Origin: Flavobacterium branchiophilum NBRC 15030 = ATCC 35035
GTDB taxonomy: Bacteria > Bacteroidota > Bacteroidia > Flavobacteriales > Flavobacteriaceae
Assembly: GCF_002217205.1 (NCBI RefSeq)
Contig: NZ_MUGT01000046.1
Coordinates: forward strand, 1-52,108
DNA length: 52,108 nucleotides
Direction: 5' to 3'
Below, in pieces: positions 36,959 through 45,573 of this stretch (its first letter is position 1; each line of letters starts with the position of its first letter). The position numbers and the translations under genes are program-made. The notes beneath the pieces are model-generated. The model was not told where the DNA came from, ran no database searches, and saw only the letters and a list, made by a program, of their open reading frames with translations.

Positions 36959-37729
36959 CTAAAAGTCAAATTCGTTCAAACGTTGAATGGCAAAATGAGC
37001 CGTCATATCAAACTGAACAGGAACTATCGATATGTATCCGTGTGCCAATGCCCATTCATCTGTATCTTCGCCCTTGTCGTGGTTTACAAATTGTCCAGAT
37101 AACCAATAATAATCTTTACCAAAAGGACTTTTTCGTTTATCAAATTTTTCTTCCCAAACGGCTTTGGCTTGCCTACAAATTTTAATTCCTTTAATTTCAT
37201 TTGCTTTTAAATTAGGTAAATTAACATTCAAAACAACTCCTTCAGGTAGCTTATTTTTCAATACTTCCTGAGCTATTTGTTTTACAAAAGGTTGGGTTTC
37301 CTCAAAATTGGCATCCCAACTGTAATCTAAAAATGAAAATCCAATGGCTGGAATACCCTCAATACCTGCTTCTACTGCAGCACTCATCGTGCCAGAATAA
37401 ATAATATTTATTGATGAATTTGATCCATGATTGATACCAGAAACGCACAAATCAGGCTTTTTGGGTAGTATTTCGCTTATAGCAATTTTTACACAATCCA
37501 CGGGAGTACCAGAACAACTGTATTGTATTATATCGGGTGTACTATGTTCAAATTTGTTCAAATACAGCATGTTATTGATGGTAATAGCATGCCCCATGGC
37601 ACTTTGTGGCTTGTCTGGTGCCACTACTACAACATCGCCAATTTCAGACATTACGGCTACCAATGTTTGTATCCCTTTGGCCGAAATACCATCGTCGTTG
37701 GTTACTAATATTAAAGGTCTATCTTTCAT
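36959..37729 (-). CDS. surE: 5'/3'-nucleotidase SurE
   Basis: Metal-dependent nucleoside monophosphatase of 256 residues. Metal ligands are D12 and D13 in LVTNDDGISAKG, the serine in KPQSAMGHAI and the asparagine in SGINHGSN. The IYSGTMSAAVEAGIEGIPAIG stretch is characteristic. It heads the minus-strand group with the small membrane protein and lpxB. Confidence 0.95.
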   Translation of the reverse strand: MKDRPLILVTNDDGISAKGIQTLVAVMSEIGDVVVVAPDKPQSAMGHAITINNMLYLNKFEHSTPDIIQYSCSGTPVDCVKIAISEILPKKPDLCVSGINHGSNSSINIIYSGTMSAAVEAGIEGIPAIGFSFLDYSWDANFEETQPFVKQIAQEVLKNKLPEGVVLNVNLPNLKANEIKGIKICRQAKAVWEEKFDKRKSPFGKDYYWLSGQFVNHDKGEDTDEWALAHGYISIVPVQFDMTAHFAIQRLNEFDF

Positions 37730-37928
37730 GATTTTTTTCCTTATTTATTTTTTAAGTATAATATTAGGTATTTAGGTTATTAAAATTTATTTTTTTCGTG
37801 TCCTAAATTTTAGCAAAATAAAGAAATTTATTCTACTTTTGATTCATAAAATTTATTATTGTTTGAAATCATTTTAAGCTTTAACAAAAAATTATAATAT
37901 CAACAATAAATGAACAATAAAATTAATG

Positions 37929-37936
37929 TATTTTTG
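37929..37936 (+). promoter_or_regulatory. Candidate prc -7 box TATTTTTG
   Basis: Exact TAnnTTTG match. It lies just after an in-frame ATG at 37926, so that ATG cannot be the start if this promoter is used. No good -33 box. Confidence 0.45.
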
Positions 37937-37970
37937 TATTAAAAAATTAATGAACACAATATTTCAATTT

Positions 37971-40190
37971 ATGAAAAGAAATTATAAAATAGTTGTAATA
38001 ATTCTAACGCTGTCAGTAGCACTTTGGAGTTATTATCCTAAAAGTTTACTAGCAGTCGATCCTAAAACAGACAAAGACAAATTACTTTTAGAACTGCTCA
38101 CTTTTGTTATAGAACGTGGCCATTATAGCCCTGCAGCTATCGACGATTCGTTTTCAAAAGGAGTTTACAAAAGTTATTTGAACACCCTAGACCCATCAAA
38201 AAGATTTTTTTTACAATCGGATATTGATGAATTTGCAAAATATGAAACCCAATTAGATGATCAAATTAAAAATAAAGATTTATCTTTTTTCAACCTCACT
38301 TATGACAGATTGATCAAAAGAATGGCCGAAAGCAGTACATATTATAAAGCTATTTTAGAAAAACCTATCGATTATACGGTAAACGAAACAATTGATACAG
38401 ATTATGAAAAAATGGCCTTTGCATCCTCTATAAAAGACCTAAAAGAACGTTGGAGAAAGCAAATAAAACTTTCTACCTTATCCTCGTTATCCGATAGATT
38501 GAAAATTCAAGAAAACAAAATCAAAGGCATTAAAGAAGAAAAATCGGAAGATTCATTGGATGTTCCTGTACAACCTAAAAAAGTAAAACCCGAAGATGAC
38601 AAAATAAAAACTTTTGCCGAACTTGAAAAAGAAACTCGTGAAAGTGCCCTAAAATCGATGAACGAATATTTCGATTTGGTAAAAGATATAGACAGAGAAG
38701 AGTGGTTTTCGTTTTTTGTAAATTGTATTGCTGAACGATTTGACCCACATACTACTTATTTTGCACCAGACGACAAAGACCGTTTTGATACCAGCATTAG
38801 CGGCAAACTTGAAGGAATTGGAGCAAGACTTCAAAAGAAAAATGACTTTACCGAAATTACCGAAGTCATTTCGGGTGGTCCGGCCTGGAAAGGTAAAGAA
38901 CTCGAAGCAGGAGATGTAGTCCTAAAAGTGGCTCAAGCCGATGCCCAACCAGTAGAAGTTGTTGGGATGAAATTGGACGACGTTGTCAAAAAAATAAAAG
39001 GCCCAAAAGGCACGGAAGTTCGATTGACCGTAAAAAAAGTAGATGGCACCATCAAAGTGATTACCATTGTAAGAGATATTGTAGAAATTGAAGAAACCTA
39101 TGCCAAATCGACCATAGTTGAAAAAAACGGTTTGAAATTTGGAATTATTTACTTGCCAAAATTTTACATTGATTTTGAAAACAGAGACGGCAGAGATGCT
39201 GGAAAAGATATGGCTATTGAAGTAAAAAAATTGAAAGCCGCAGGAGTAAATGGAATTGCAGTTGATGTTAGAGACGACGGTGGTGGATCCCTAAAAACGG
39301 TGGTGGATATAGCAGGATTATTTATAACTGAAGGGCCTATAGTACAAGTAAAATCAGCTGGAAAAAAGCAAGAAGTATTATATGATAGAGACAATAAAAT
39401 AGAGTGGGACGGCCCATTGGTAGTTTTGGTAAATGGTTTTTCAGCTTCGGCCTCCGAAATTTTGGCTGCTGCAATCCAAGATTACAAACGTGGTATTATT
39501 ATTGGTAGCAAACAAACCTATGGCAAAGGAACCGTTCAAAATGTAGTGGATTTGAATAATTTTGTTCGTACAAACAGTTTAGGCGATTTAGGAGCTTTGA
39601 AAACAACCACTCAAAAATTTTATAGAATCAATGGAGGTTCCACACAATTGGAAGGAGTAAGTAGCGATGTTGCCATGCCAGACCGATACATGTATTTGAA
39701 AATGGGCGAAAGAGATATTGATAATGCTATGCCGTGGGACAAAATTGAACCTGCCAAATTTACAGAATGGGACAAACACACCCAATTTGAAAAAGCACTT
39801 GCCAATAGCAAAATTAGAATGCAACAAAACAACCAACTCAAATTAATTGAAGAAAATGCCAAATGGGTTGAACAACGAAGCAATGAATATGTTTATAGCC
39901 TAAATATTGATGATTTTAGAAAAAAACAATCAGAACTTGAAGCCATTTCAAAAAAATACAAAGTATTATCAAAATACAACAATCAAATGCGTTTCAATTC
40001 ATTGCCAGACGAAGTAGCATTGTTAAAAAATGATGAGGCATTAAGAGAAAAACGTAAAAGATGGCATGAAAACCTTGCAAAAGATGTTTATATAGAAGAA
40101 GCAATTAGTGTTTTGAACGATTTACAAACAGAAAATCCCAAAACAGCTCCTTTGAAAAAAATGCCTAATGGCAAATCTATAAAAATGTAA
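37971..40190 (+). CDS. prc: Carboxy-terminal processing (tail-specific) protease, S41 family
   Basis: A periplasmic Prc-type protease of 739 residues, close to the long E. coli form. The N-terminal hydrophobic segment (YKIVVIILTLSVALWSYY) is a signal or anchor. An N-terminal domain (about 30-230) is followed by a PDZ domain (about 235-330, with GIGARLQKKNDFTEITEVISGGPA), the S41 domain with catalytic serine in VNGFSASASEILAAAI and lysine in KQTYGKGTVQNV, and a helical C-terminus. It degrades or trims envelope proteins from their C-termini. Start chosen at MKRNYK; ATGs at 37926 and 37950 are possible but sit on or next to the promoter. Confidence 0.93.
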   Translation: MKRNYKIVVIILTLSVALWSYYPKSLLAVDPKTDKDKLLLELLTFVIERGHYSPAAIDDSFSKGVYKSYLNTLDPSKRFFLQSDIDEFAKYETQLDDQIKNKDLSFFNLTYDRLIKRMAESSTYYKAILEKPIDYTVNETIDTDYEKMAFASSIKDLKERWRKQIKLSTLSSLSDRLKIQENKIKGIKEEKSEDSLDVPVQPKKVKPEDDKIKTFAELEKETRESALKSMNEYFDLVKDIDREEWFSFFVNCIAERFDPHTTYFAPDDKDRFDTSISGKLEGIGARLQKKNDFTEITEVISGGPAWKGKELEAGDVVLKVAQADAQPVEVVGMKLDDVVKKIKGPKGTEVRLTVKKVDGTIKVITIVRDIVEIEETYAKSTIVEKNGLKFGIIYLPKFYIDFENRDGRDAGKDMAIEVKKLKAAGVNGIAVDVRDDGGGSLKTVVDIAGLFITEGPIVQVKSAGKKQEVLYDRDNKIEWDGPLVVLVNGFSASASEILAAAIQDYKRGIIIGSKQTYGKGTVQNVVDLNNFVRTNSLGDLGALKTTTQKFYRINGGSTQLEGVSSDVAMPDRYMYLKMGERDIDNAMPWDKIEPAKFTEWDKHTQFEKALANSKIRMQQNNQLKLIEENAKWVEQRSNEYVYSLNIDDFRKKQSELEAISKKYKVLSKYNNQMRFNSLPDEVALLKNDEALREKRKRWHENLAKDVYIEEAISVLNDLQTENPKTAPLKKMPNGKSIKM

Positions 40191-40219
40191 TTACTTGATT
40201 TTATTTAATATAAAAATGA

Positions 40220-40257
40220 AACGTTCAAAAGGCCAAGTGTTTTTTGAACGTTTTTTA
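40220..40257 (+). terminator. Intrinsic terminator of prc
   Basis: An 11-base stem AACGTTCAAAA / TTTTGAACGTT with an 11-base loop, followed by six T, 30 bases after the prc stop. Confidence 0.85.
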
Positions 40258-40318
40258 TTGAATAAAAAACAGCTTATTGTCAAAAAACACAAAACATAAA
40301 GAATAAAAGCGATAAAAA

Positions 40319-40351
40319 TTTGAAAAATTCACAATCTTATTTGTACCTTTG
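40319..40351 (+). promoter_or_regulatory. Strong promoter of the cytochrome oxidase run
   Basis: TTTG at 40319-40322 and TACCTTTG at 40344-40351 are exact -33 and -7 matches with a 21-base spacer. Transcription would start near 40358, before the cyoE start. Confidence 0.7.
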
Positions 40352-40385
40352 CACCAAATTTTAAAAAAGAGAAAACACTTAATCA

Positions 40386-41285
40386 TTGGACACTTTACAA
40401 ACCATATCATTCAAAATGATGCTCAACGATTTGAAAGCCATTACCAAAGCTGGACTGGCCATAAGCGTTTTGTTTTCATCAATTGCAGGATATTTGTTGG
40501 GTGTTAGCACAAAATATCCTTTCAGTTGGTCTGTACTATTTTTATTAATGATTGGGGGCTACTGCATGGTAGGTGCTTCAAATGCCTATAATCAAGTTAT
40601 CGAAAAAGATTTAGATGCCTTGATGGATAGAACCAAAAACAGACCCATACCCGCAGGCAGAATGAGTGTCAATACGGCCTTGATGATAGCTACACTTTTA
40701 ACTATTATTGGTATAGTTTTACTTTACAACATCAATGCTAAAACAGCAATGTTTGGAGCAATTTCTATATTTTTATATACATGTTTATATACACCCTTAA
40801 AAACAATAACACCCTTATCTGTTTTTGTAGGGGCTTTTCCAGGTGCTATCCCTTTTATGCTGGGGTGGGTTGCCGCATCAGGAAGTTTTGGTATAGAGGC
40901 AGGAACGTTATTCTTAATACAATTTTTTTGGCAGTTCCCTCATTTTTGGGCCATAGGCTGGTTTTTATATGACGATTATGCAAAAGCAGGTTTTTTTATG
41001 CTGCCTTCTGGCAAAAAAGACAAAGCTACTGCTACCCAAACGCTTTTATACACCATTTGGCTCATTATTGCATCGTTGTTGCCCATGAGTGGCTACACCG
41101 GAAAATTGTACATCAAACCATTTTCGGCACTATTGGTATTATTATTAGGATTATCAATGCTTTATTTTGCAGTAAGATTATTTCAATTAAAAACCTCTCA
41201 AGCCGCCAAAAGATTGATGTTAGCAAGTGTAGGTTACATCACAGTTTTGCAAATCATATATATAATAGATAAATTTTTAAGATAA
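40386..41285 (+). CDS. cyoE: Heme O synthase (protoheme IX farnesyltransferase)
   Basis: A UbiA-family prenyltransferase of 299 residues with about nine membrane helices. It farnesylates heme B to heme O for the heme-copper oxidase. The prenyl-diphosphate/metal motif is NAYNQVIEKDLDALMDRTKNR, and the second aspartate-rich region is near FLYDDYAKAGFFML. The start used is TTG, because it keeps an N-terminus similar to flavobacterial relatives; an ATG lies 10 codons in (40416). It heads a plus-strand set of oxidase genes, the next starting two bases after its stop. Confidence 0.94.
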   Translation: MDTLQTISFKMMLNDLKAITKAGLAISVLFSSIAGYLLGVSTKYPFSWSVLFLLMIGGYCMVGASNAYNQVIEKDLDALMDRTKNRPIPAGRMSVNTALMIATLLTIIGIVLLYNINAKTAMFGAISIFLYTCLYTPLKTITPLSVFVGAFPGAIPFMLGWVAASGSFGIEAGTLFLIQFFWQFPHFWAIGWFLYDDYAKAGFFMLPSGKKDKATATQTLLYTIWLIIASLLPMSGYTGKLYIKPFSALLVLLLGLSMLYFAVRLFQLKTSQAAKRLMLASVGYITVLQIIYIIDKFLR

Positions 41286-41287
41286 TT

Positions 41288-41872
41288 ATGGAACAAATGA
41301 CTTTTGAAGAGCATAAAGCTCGTACCGACAGATCTTATAAATTATTGTTGTGGGTTTCTATGGTAAGCATGGTAATGGTTTTTGCTGGACTTACAAGTGC
41401 TTATGTTGTTAGTAAATCAAGAGAAGATTGGTTGAAAGATTTTGAATTTCCAACGGCCTTCTTTTGGAGTACATTGGTTATCATTATAAGCAGCTTGACC
41501 TTTCATTTGGCTAAAAAAAGCATTCAAAAAAACGATAGAAAAGCCACAACTAATTATTTATTACTCACATTAGTATTAGGTCTAATATTTGTTTATTTGC
41601 AATTCATAGGATTTGGGCAAATAATAGCTGCGGGACATTATTTTACAGGACCACAAAGTTCCATTACTACAACGTTTTTGTATATTGTAACCGTAACACA
41701 CTTGGCACACCTATTTGGAGGGCTAATGGCACTATTAATCATAATTTATAAACATTTTAAACAAAAGTATAATGCTTCGCAAACCCTTGGTATTGAGCTA
41801 GGTGCAATGTTTTGGCATTTCTTAGATATCCTTTGGATATATTTATTTTTATTTTTATTTTTAAATAAATAA
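41288..41872 (+). CDS. Cytochrome c oxidase subunit III-like protein (short form)
   Basis: A 194-residue membrane protein of the heme-copper oxidase subunit III family with five helices (for example WVSMVSMVMVFAGLTSAYVV and FLYIVTVTHLAHLFGGLMALL). Conserved late stretches include THLAHLFGG and LGAMFWHFLDILWIYLF. Bacteroidota typically encode two subunit III-like proteins in tandem, as here; this is the shorter one, lacking the first two helices. It begins two bases after cyoE. Confidence 0.9.
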   Translation: MEQMTFEEHKARTDRSYKLLLWVSMVSMVMVFAGLTSAYVVSKSREDWLKDFEFPTAFFWSTLVIIISSLTFHLAKKSIQKNDRKATTNYLLLTLVLGLIFVYLQFIGFGQIIAAGHYFTGPQSSITTTFLYIVTVTHLAHLFGGLMALLIIIYKHFKQKYNASQTLGIELGAMFWHFLDILWIYLFLFLFLNK

Positions 41873-41882
41873 TAAAAAATTG

Positions 41883-41890
41883 TAAATTTG
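41883..41890 (+). promoter_or_regulatory. Candidate internal -7 box TAAATTTG
   Basis: Exact TAnnTTTG match in the 42-base gap between the two subunit III genes, 25 bases before the second start. Confidence 0.4.
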
Positions 41891-41914
41891 GGAACTTTTT
41901 AACAGATAATCAAT

Positions 41915-42889
41915 ATGGAACATACAGTAACAACTGGAATTACAAACGAAAATGCTTGGACAGAAGGAGAACCACTAGGTGCAAGCTATGGTAAAATGAT
42001 GATGTGGTTTTTTATCGTATCAGATGCTTTAACCTTTTCTGGGTTTTTAGCCGCTTACGGTTTTTCACGATTCAAATTTATTGAAACTTGGCCTCTTGCT
42101 GATGAGGTATTCAATCACTTTCCGTTTATGCACGGACAAGATTTGCCCATGCTCTATGTAGCGTTAATGACATTTATTTTGATTTTTTCTTCGGTAACTA
42201 TGGTATTAGCCGTTGATGCTGGACATCAATTGAAAAAAGGAAAAGTAGCCACATATATGTTTTTGACAATCATTGGTGGATTAATTTTCTTAGGTTCTCA
42301 AGCTTGGGAATGGAAAAATTTTATACACGGTAGTTATGGTGCAGTAGAAACACAAGGTGGAAGTATTTTACAATTTGTAAACAAAGACGGACATCGTGTT
42401 GCTTTGGATAAATTTGTAACTCAATTACCAGAAGATAGAGAACAATTAACTAGAAACAAAGCCAAATGGTTTATGGAAGAGGCTTCATTGCCAACATTTT
42501 CTGTTGCCGAAGTAAAAGCCGCTTTCAAATCGCACCCTGAATTATTAGTTCGTACCGAAAAAATTACTTCTGAGAAGAAGAAAACCATTTTATCTCGTGC
42601 AGAATCTGAAAAAATGTTGGCCAATGCTGTAAATGTAGTAGAAGGTGCCAATTTACAACACAACGAATACGGACAAAGATTGTTTGCTAATTTCTTCTTC
42701 TTTATTACAGGATTCCACGGATTCCACGTATTTACAGGAGTTTTAATTAACATCATTATTTTCTTTAATGTATTATTAGGAACTTACGAAAAAAGAAGAA
42801 GTTATGAAATGATCGAAAAAGTGGGACTTTATTGGCACTTTGTTGATTTGGTTTGGGTATTTGTTTTCACTTTCTTCTATTTAGTTTAA
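41915..42889 (+). CDS. Cytochrome c oxidase subunit III
   Basis: A 324-residue subunit III. Membrane helices occur at about 25-45, 75-95, 110-130, 255-285 and 300-322. FFFITGFHGFHVFTGVLIN and GLYWHFVDLVWVFVFTFF are the diagnostic C-terminal motifs. Between helices there is a hydrophilic insertion of roughly 100 residues (about 150-250), rich in charge, which is absent from mitochondrial and proteobacterial subunit III. I recall comparable insertions in other Bacteroidota. It is followed 18 bases later by subunit IV. Confidence 0.93.
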   Translation: MEHTVTTGITNENAWTEGEPLGASYGKMMMWFFIVSDALTFSGFLAAYGFSRFKFIETWPLADEVFNHFPFMHGQDLPMLYVALMTFILIFSSVTMVLAVDAGHQLKKGKVATYMFLTIIGGLIFLGSQAWEWKNFIHGSYGAVETQGGSILQFVNKDGHRVALDKFVTQLPEDREQLTRNKAKWFMEEASLPTFSVAEVKAAFKSHPELLVRTEKITSEKKKTILSRAESEKMLANAVNVVEGANLQHNEYGQRLFANFFFFITGFHGFHVFTGVLINIIIFFNVLLGTYEKRRSYEMIEKVGLYWHFVDLVWVFVFTFFYLV

Positions 42890-42907
42890 TTATTTAAATT
42901 TAATTTT

Positions 42908-43258
42908 ATGTCTCACGCACACGAATCAAACACTAAAAGAATATGGACAGTATTTATTTACTTGTCTGCAATTACAATTTTTGAAGTTGCTCTAGGTCTT
43001 GCAAAACCTGATGCACTATATATGAATAATCTTTTTCATGTTAATATTTTAAACTGGATTTTCATCATCCTTACTTTGGTAAAAGCATATTATATCGTAT
43101 GGGCTTTTATGCACATGGAAGGCGAAAAATCAAGTTTCAGATGGGCAGTAGTGGCACCAGTTGTATTTTTAGTAATTTATATTGTTGCACTTTATTTAAT
43201 AGAAGCCAATTATATATTTGAAGTATTCAAAAATTCAACAATCAAATGGAATTTCTAA
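42908..43258 (+). CDS. Cytochrome c oxidase subunit IV
   Basis: A 116-residue protein with three helices (WTVFIYLSAITIFEVALGLA, LNWIFIILTLVKAYYIVWAF, VVAPVVFLVIYIVALYLIE). The conserved motif KAYYIVWAFMHMEGE is typical of prokaryotic COX4. A histidine-rich N-terminus MSHAHES is present. It ends the oxidase subunit group before a terminator. Confidence 0.9.
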   Translation: MSHAHESNTKRIWTVFIYLSAITIFEVALGLAKPDALYMNNLFHVNILNWIFIILTLVKAYYIVWAFMHMEGEKSSFRWAVVAPVVFLVIYIVALYLIEANYIFEVFKNSTIKWNF

Positions 43259-43277
43259 TATAAAATAATATATTTTT

Positions 43278-43306
43278 AAAGGTACGCTATGCGTGCCTTT
43301 TTTTTT
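43278..43306 (+). terminator. Intrinsic terminator
   Basis: A 7-base stem GGTACGC / GCGTGCC (one T-G pair) with a TAT loop, followed by nine T. Confidence 0.8.
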
Positions 43307-43313
43307 ACCTTTG
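43306..43313 (+). promoter_or_regulatory. Candidate -7 box TACCTTTG
   Basis: An exact -7 consensus immediately follows the terminator T run. It would start a new transcript for the SCO-like genes with a leader of about 160 nt. No good -33 box. Confidence 0.4.
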
Positions 43314-43483
43314 CATTGAATTGCAATCAATTGTTTATTGTTTTGTACTAAACAATAATTTTTATTTGTAAATAAAAAATTATTTAAATAGACTATATTA
43401 TTTTATGTATTACATTTATCATCAATACTTCAAATAAAATTATCAAGTAGTATTGAAACTAGAAATAAATAAACCAACTCCTA

Positions 43484-44140
43484 ATGAAAAAAAATATCGT
43501 TTTATTTGTGCTTTTTGTCTTGCCAATTGTGGCTTATTTGTTTTTTGCTTCTGGTATCAATAGCTTTGGCAAACTTCCCATAATTACAAAAAACATTCCC
43601 AACATTAATACATGGAAAACCTTGGATGGAAAACCTGCAACATTTGATAATAAAATCACGCTACTTACTTTTTTAGGAAACCAACCGTTGTCCAAACAAG
43701 GTCAGTACTTTAATTTAATAGAACAAATTTACCGTAGATACGAAGCATTTCATGATTTTCAATGTGTTATCGTTTGTCCCGATGGAAGCCAAGAGGCAAC
43801 ACAAGAGTTTATAAAAAAAATAGCAAAATTGGGTTCTATTTCGAGCTGGCATTTTATATTTGCACCGTCAAATGAAATAGAGACATTTTATTCAAAATTG
43901 AAATTAAAAAATAAATTAGATAGCAATAAATCTTCTGATTTTGTTTTTATAGTAGATAAAAAATTAAATATAAGAGGCAGAAAAGATAAAAAAGATTACA
44001 AAGAAGGGTATGATACCAAATCGCCTTCAGATTTGCATAACAATATGGTGGACGATGTCAAGATCATTTTGGCAGAGTACCGTTTGGCTCTAAAAAAAAA
44101 TCATAACAAACTAAAAGACATTGAAAATGTTAAAAAATAA
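43484..44140 (+). CDS. SCO-like membrane-anchored protein lacking the copper motif
   Basis: A 218-residue protein with an N-terminal hydrophobic anchor (IVLFVLFVLPIVAYLFFASG). The thioredoxin-like region (KTLDGKPATFDNKITLLTFLG, FVFIVDKKLNIRGR) aligns by eye with SCO1/SenC proteins. Where SCO proteins carry CxxxC, this one reads GNQPLSKQGQ, so it cannot bind copper or act as a thiol-disulfide protein in the usual way. It lies directly before a genuine SCO1 gene and overlaps it by 14 bases, suggesting joint work in cytochrome oxidase assembly. Confidence 0.75.
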   Translation: MKKNIVLFVLFVLPIVAYLFFASGINSFGKLPIITKNIPNINTWKTLDGKPATFDNKITLLTFLGNQPLSKQGQYFNLIEQIYRRYEAFHDFQCVIVCPDGSQEATQEFIKKIAKLGSISSWHFIFAPSNEIETFYSKLKLKNKLDSNKSSDFVFIVDKKLNIRGRKDKKDYKEGYDTKSPSDLHNNMVDDVKIILAEYRLALKKNHNKLKDIENVKK

Positions 44141-44810
44141 ATCATTTATAGGAATAGCTTTTATCGTTTTAGTTTTTGGAATTATAGTAGTTCCAAAAAT
44201 AGTTGAAAGAGTAAAACTTGGTAATGTTGTAAAAGGCAATGATTTGGATTTAATAGAATCCAATAAAAAAAACAGCGATTTGATAGTGTTAGGACCAGCA
44301 CCCCAGTTTGAATTGCTCAATCAAGATAACCAGCCAATTTCAAATCAATATTTTTTAGGAAAGGTATATGTGGTTGAATTTTTCTTTACAACATGCCCTT
44401 CTATTTGTCCTAAAATGAATAAAAATATGTTGGATATTGAAAAAAAATTTTTTGGAAACCCCAATTTTGCCATAGCTTCTATTACCATCAATCCAGAAAA
44501 TGATACCCCTGCAGTATTGAAAACACATGCTCAAAAAATAGGAGTTGTGTCTAAAAATTGGCAATTTTTAACTGGAAAAAAAGAGTATATTTATGGTATT
44601 GCTAACAAAGGATTTAATATTTTTGCAGGCGAAAATATCAATGTCAATGGAGGTTTTGAACATTCTGGACTTTTTGCATTAATTGATAAAAAAGGTCAAA
44701 TAAGATGTAGAAAAGATGGATACGGAAACCCAATTGGCTATTATGATGGGTTGGAAAAAGAAGGAATAAAAGCAATTATGCAAGACATTAATTTATTATT
44801 AGAAGAGTAA
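44127..44810 (+). CDS. SCO1/SenC family copper chaperone
   Basis: A 227-residue membrane-anchored thioredoxin-fold protein that delivers copper to the CuA centre of cytochrome c oxidase. Anchor: SFIGIAFIVLVFGIIVV. The copper ligands are the CxxxC pair in TTCPSICPKMNKNM and the distal histidine in GGFEHSGLFALIDKKG. The ATG at 44127 is preferred over an upstream TTG two codons earlier. It overlaps the preceding SCO-like gene, and its stop overlaps the DUF420 start (TAATG). Confidence 0.92.
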   Translation: MLKNKSFIGIAFIVLVFGIIVVPKIVERVKLGNVVKGNDLDLIESNKKNSDLIVLGPAPQFELLNQDNQPISNQYFLGKVYVVEFFFTTCPSICPKMNKNMLDIEKKFFGNPNFAIASITINPENDTPAVLKTHAQKIGVVSKNWQFLTGKKEYIYGIANKGFNIFAGENINVNGGFEHSGLFALIDKKGQIRCRKDGYGNPIGYYDGLEKEGIKAIMQDINLLLEE

Positions 44811-45352
44811 TGGAACAAAAAAATGTAGAACAAAAGTACAACAAATGGGTAATTTTACTTTCGGTTGCCATACCGCTCGTAGTGGCCCTACTTTTTACAG
44901 TAAAGTTAAAAGATTTTGGTATCCAAGTTGCACCACTGTCGTTTTTACCACCCATTTATGCAACCATCAATGGCATAACTGCTGTGGTATTAATAGCGGC
45001 CGTAGGGGCTATTAAAAAGGGTAACGTGGCACAACATCAATTGTTAATGAAAGTGGCCATTGCTTTATCTGTATCCTTTCTTGCAATGTATGTAGCCTAT
45101 CATTTAACTTCAGATTCAACAAAATTTGGTGGACAAGGTTTCATAAAATATGTTTATTATTTTATTTTAATTACACATATTATATTGTCTAATGCTGTAA
45201 TACCTTTGGTTTTAATTACTTATGTTAGAGTATTATCAGAAAAATTTGATAAACATAAAAAAATTGCTAAAATAACTTTTCCAATTTGGTTATATGTTGC
45301 TGTAACAGGTGTTATTGTTTATTTGATGATTGCTCCTTATTATGCCAACTAA
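44810..45352 (+). CDS. DUF420 family membrane protein
   Basis: A 180-residue protein with four or five helices (WVILLSVAIPLVVALLF, LPPIYATINGITAVVLIAAV, LMKVAIALSVSFLAMYVAYH, YYFILITHIILSNAVIPLV, and a last helix). Histidines on the helices (QHQLLMK, YHLTS, THIILS) match DUF420, which is related to CtaM/YozB proteins needed for heme-copper oxidase assembly. Position in the cluster supports that role. Confidence 0.88.
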   Translation: MEQKNVEQKYNKWVILLSVAIPLVVALLFTVKLKDFGIQVAPLSFLPPIYATINGITAVVLIAAVGAIKKGNVAQHQLLMKVAIALSVSFLAMYVAYHLTSDSTKFGGQGFIKYVYYFILITHIILSNAVIPLVLITYVRVLSEKFDKHKKIAKITFPIWLYVAVTGVIVYLMIAPYYAN

Positions 45353-45569
45353 GCGTTTTTATACAAAATATATATTGGCCTTTTTTTTGGTATTGATGCC
45401 CTATTATGCTTACTCTCAGTGTGCTATGTGTAGAGCGTCTTTGGAAAGTAATGGCAACAATATAAAAGCACAAGCCGTAAACGACGGCATTGTTTATTTG
45501 ATGGTAATTCCATATCTATTGGCCGCAGGATTGGCATACATTATTTACAAAATGTACCAAAAAAAGTAA
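45342..45569 (+). CDS. Small secreted/membrane protein with CAMCRA motif
   Basis: A 75-residue protein. A signal-like segment (YILAFFLVLMPYYAYSQ) is followed by QCAMCRASLES and a single membrane helix (IVYLMVIPYLLAAGLAYIIYKMY). The CxxC motif on the periplasmic side could bind copper or heme or act in thiol chemistry; this is inference from motif and position. The ATG at 45342 is chosen over an upstream TTG. It overlaps the DUF420 gene by 11 bases. I recall similar small proteins at this position in other flavobacterial oxidase clusters. Confidence 0.75.
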   Translation: MPTKRFYTKYILAFFLVLMPYYAYSQCAMCRASLESNGNNIKAQAVNDGIVYLMVIPYLLAAGLAYIIYKMYQKK

Positions 45570-45573
45570 ATAC

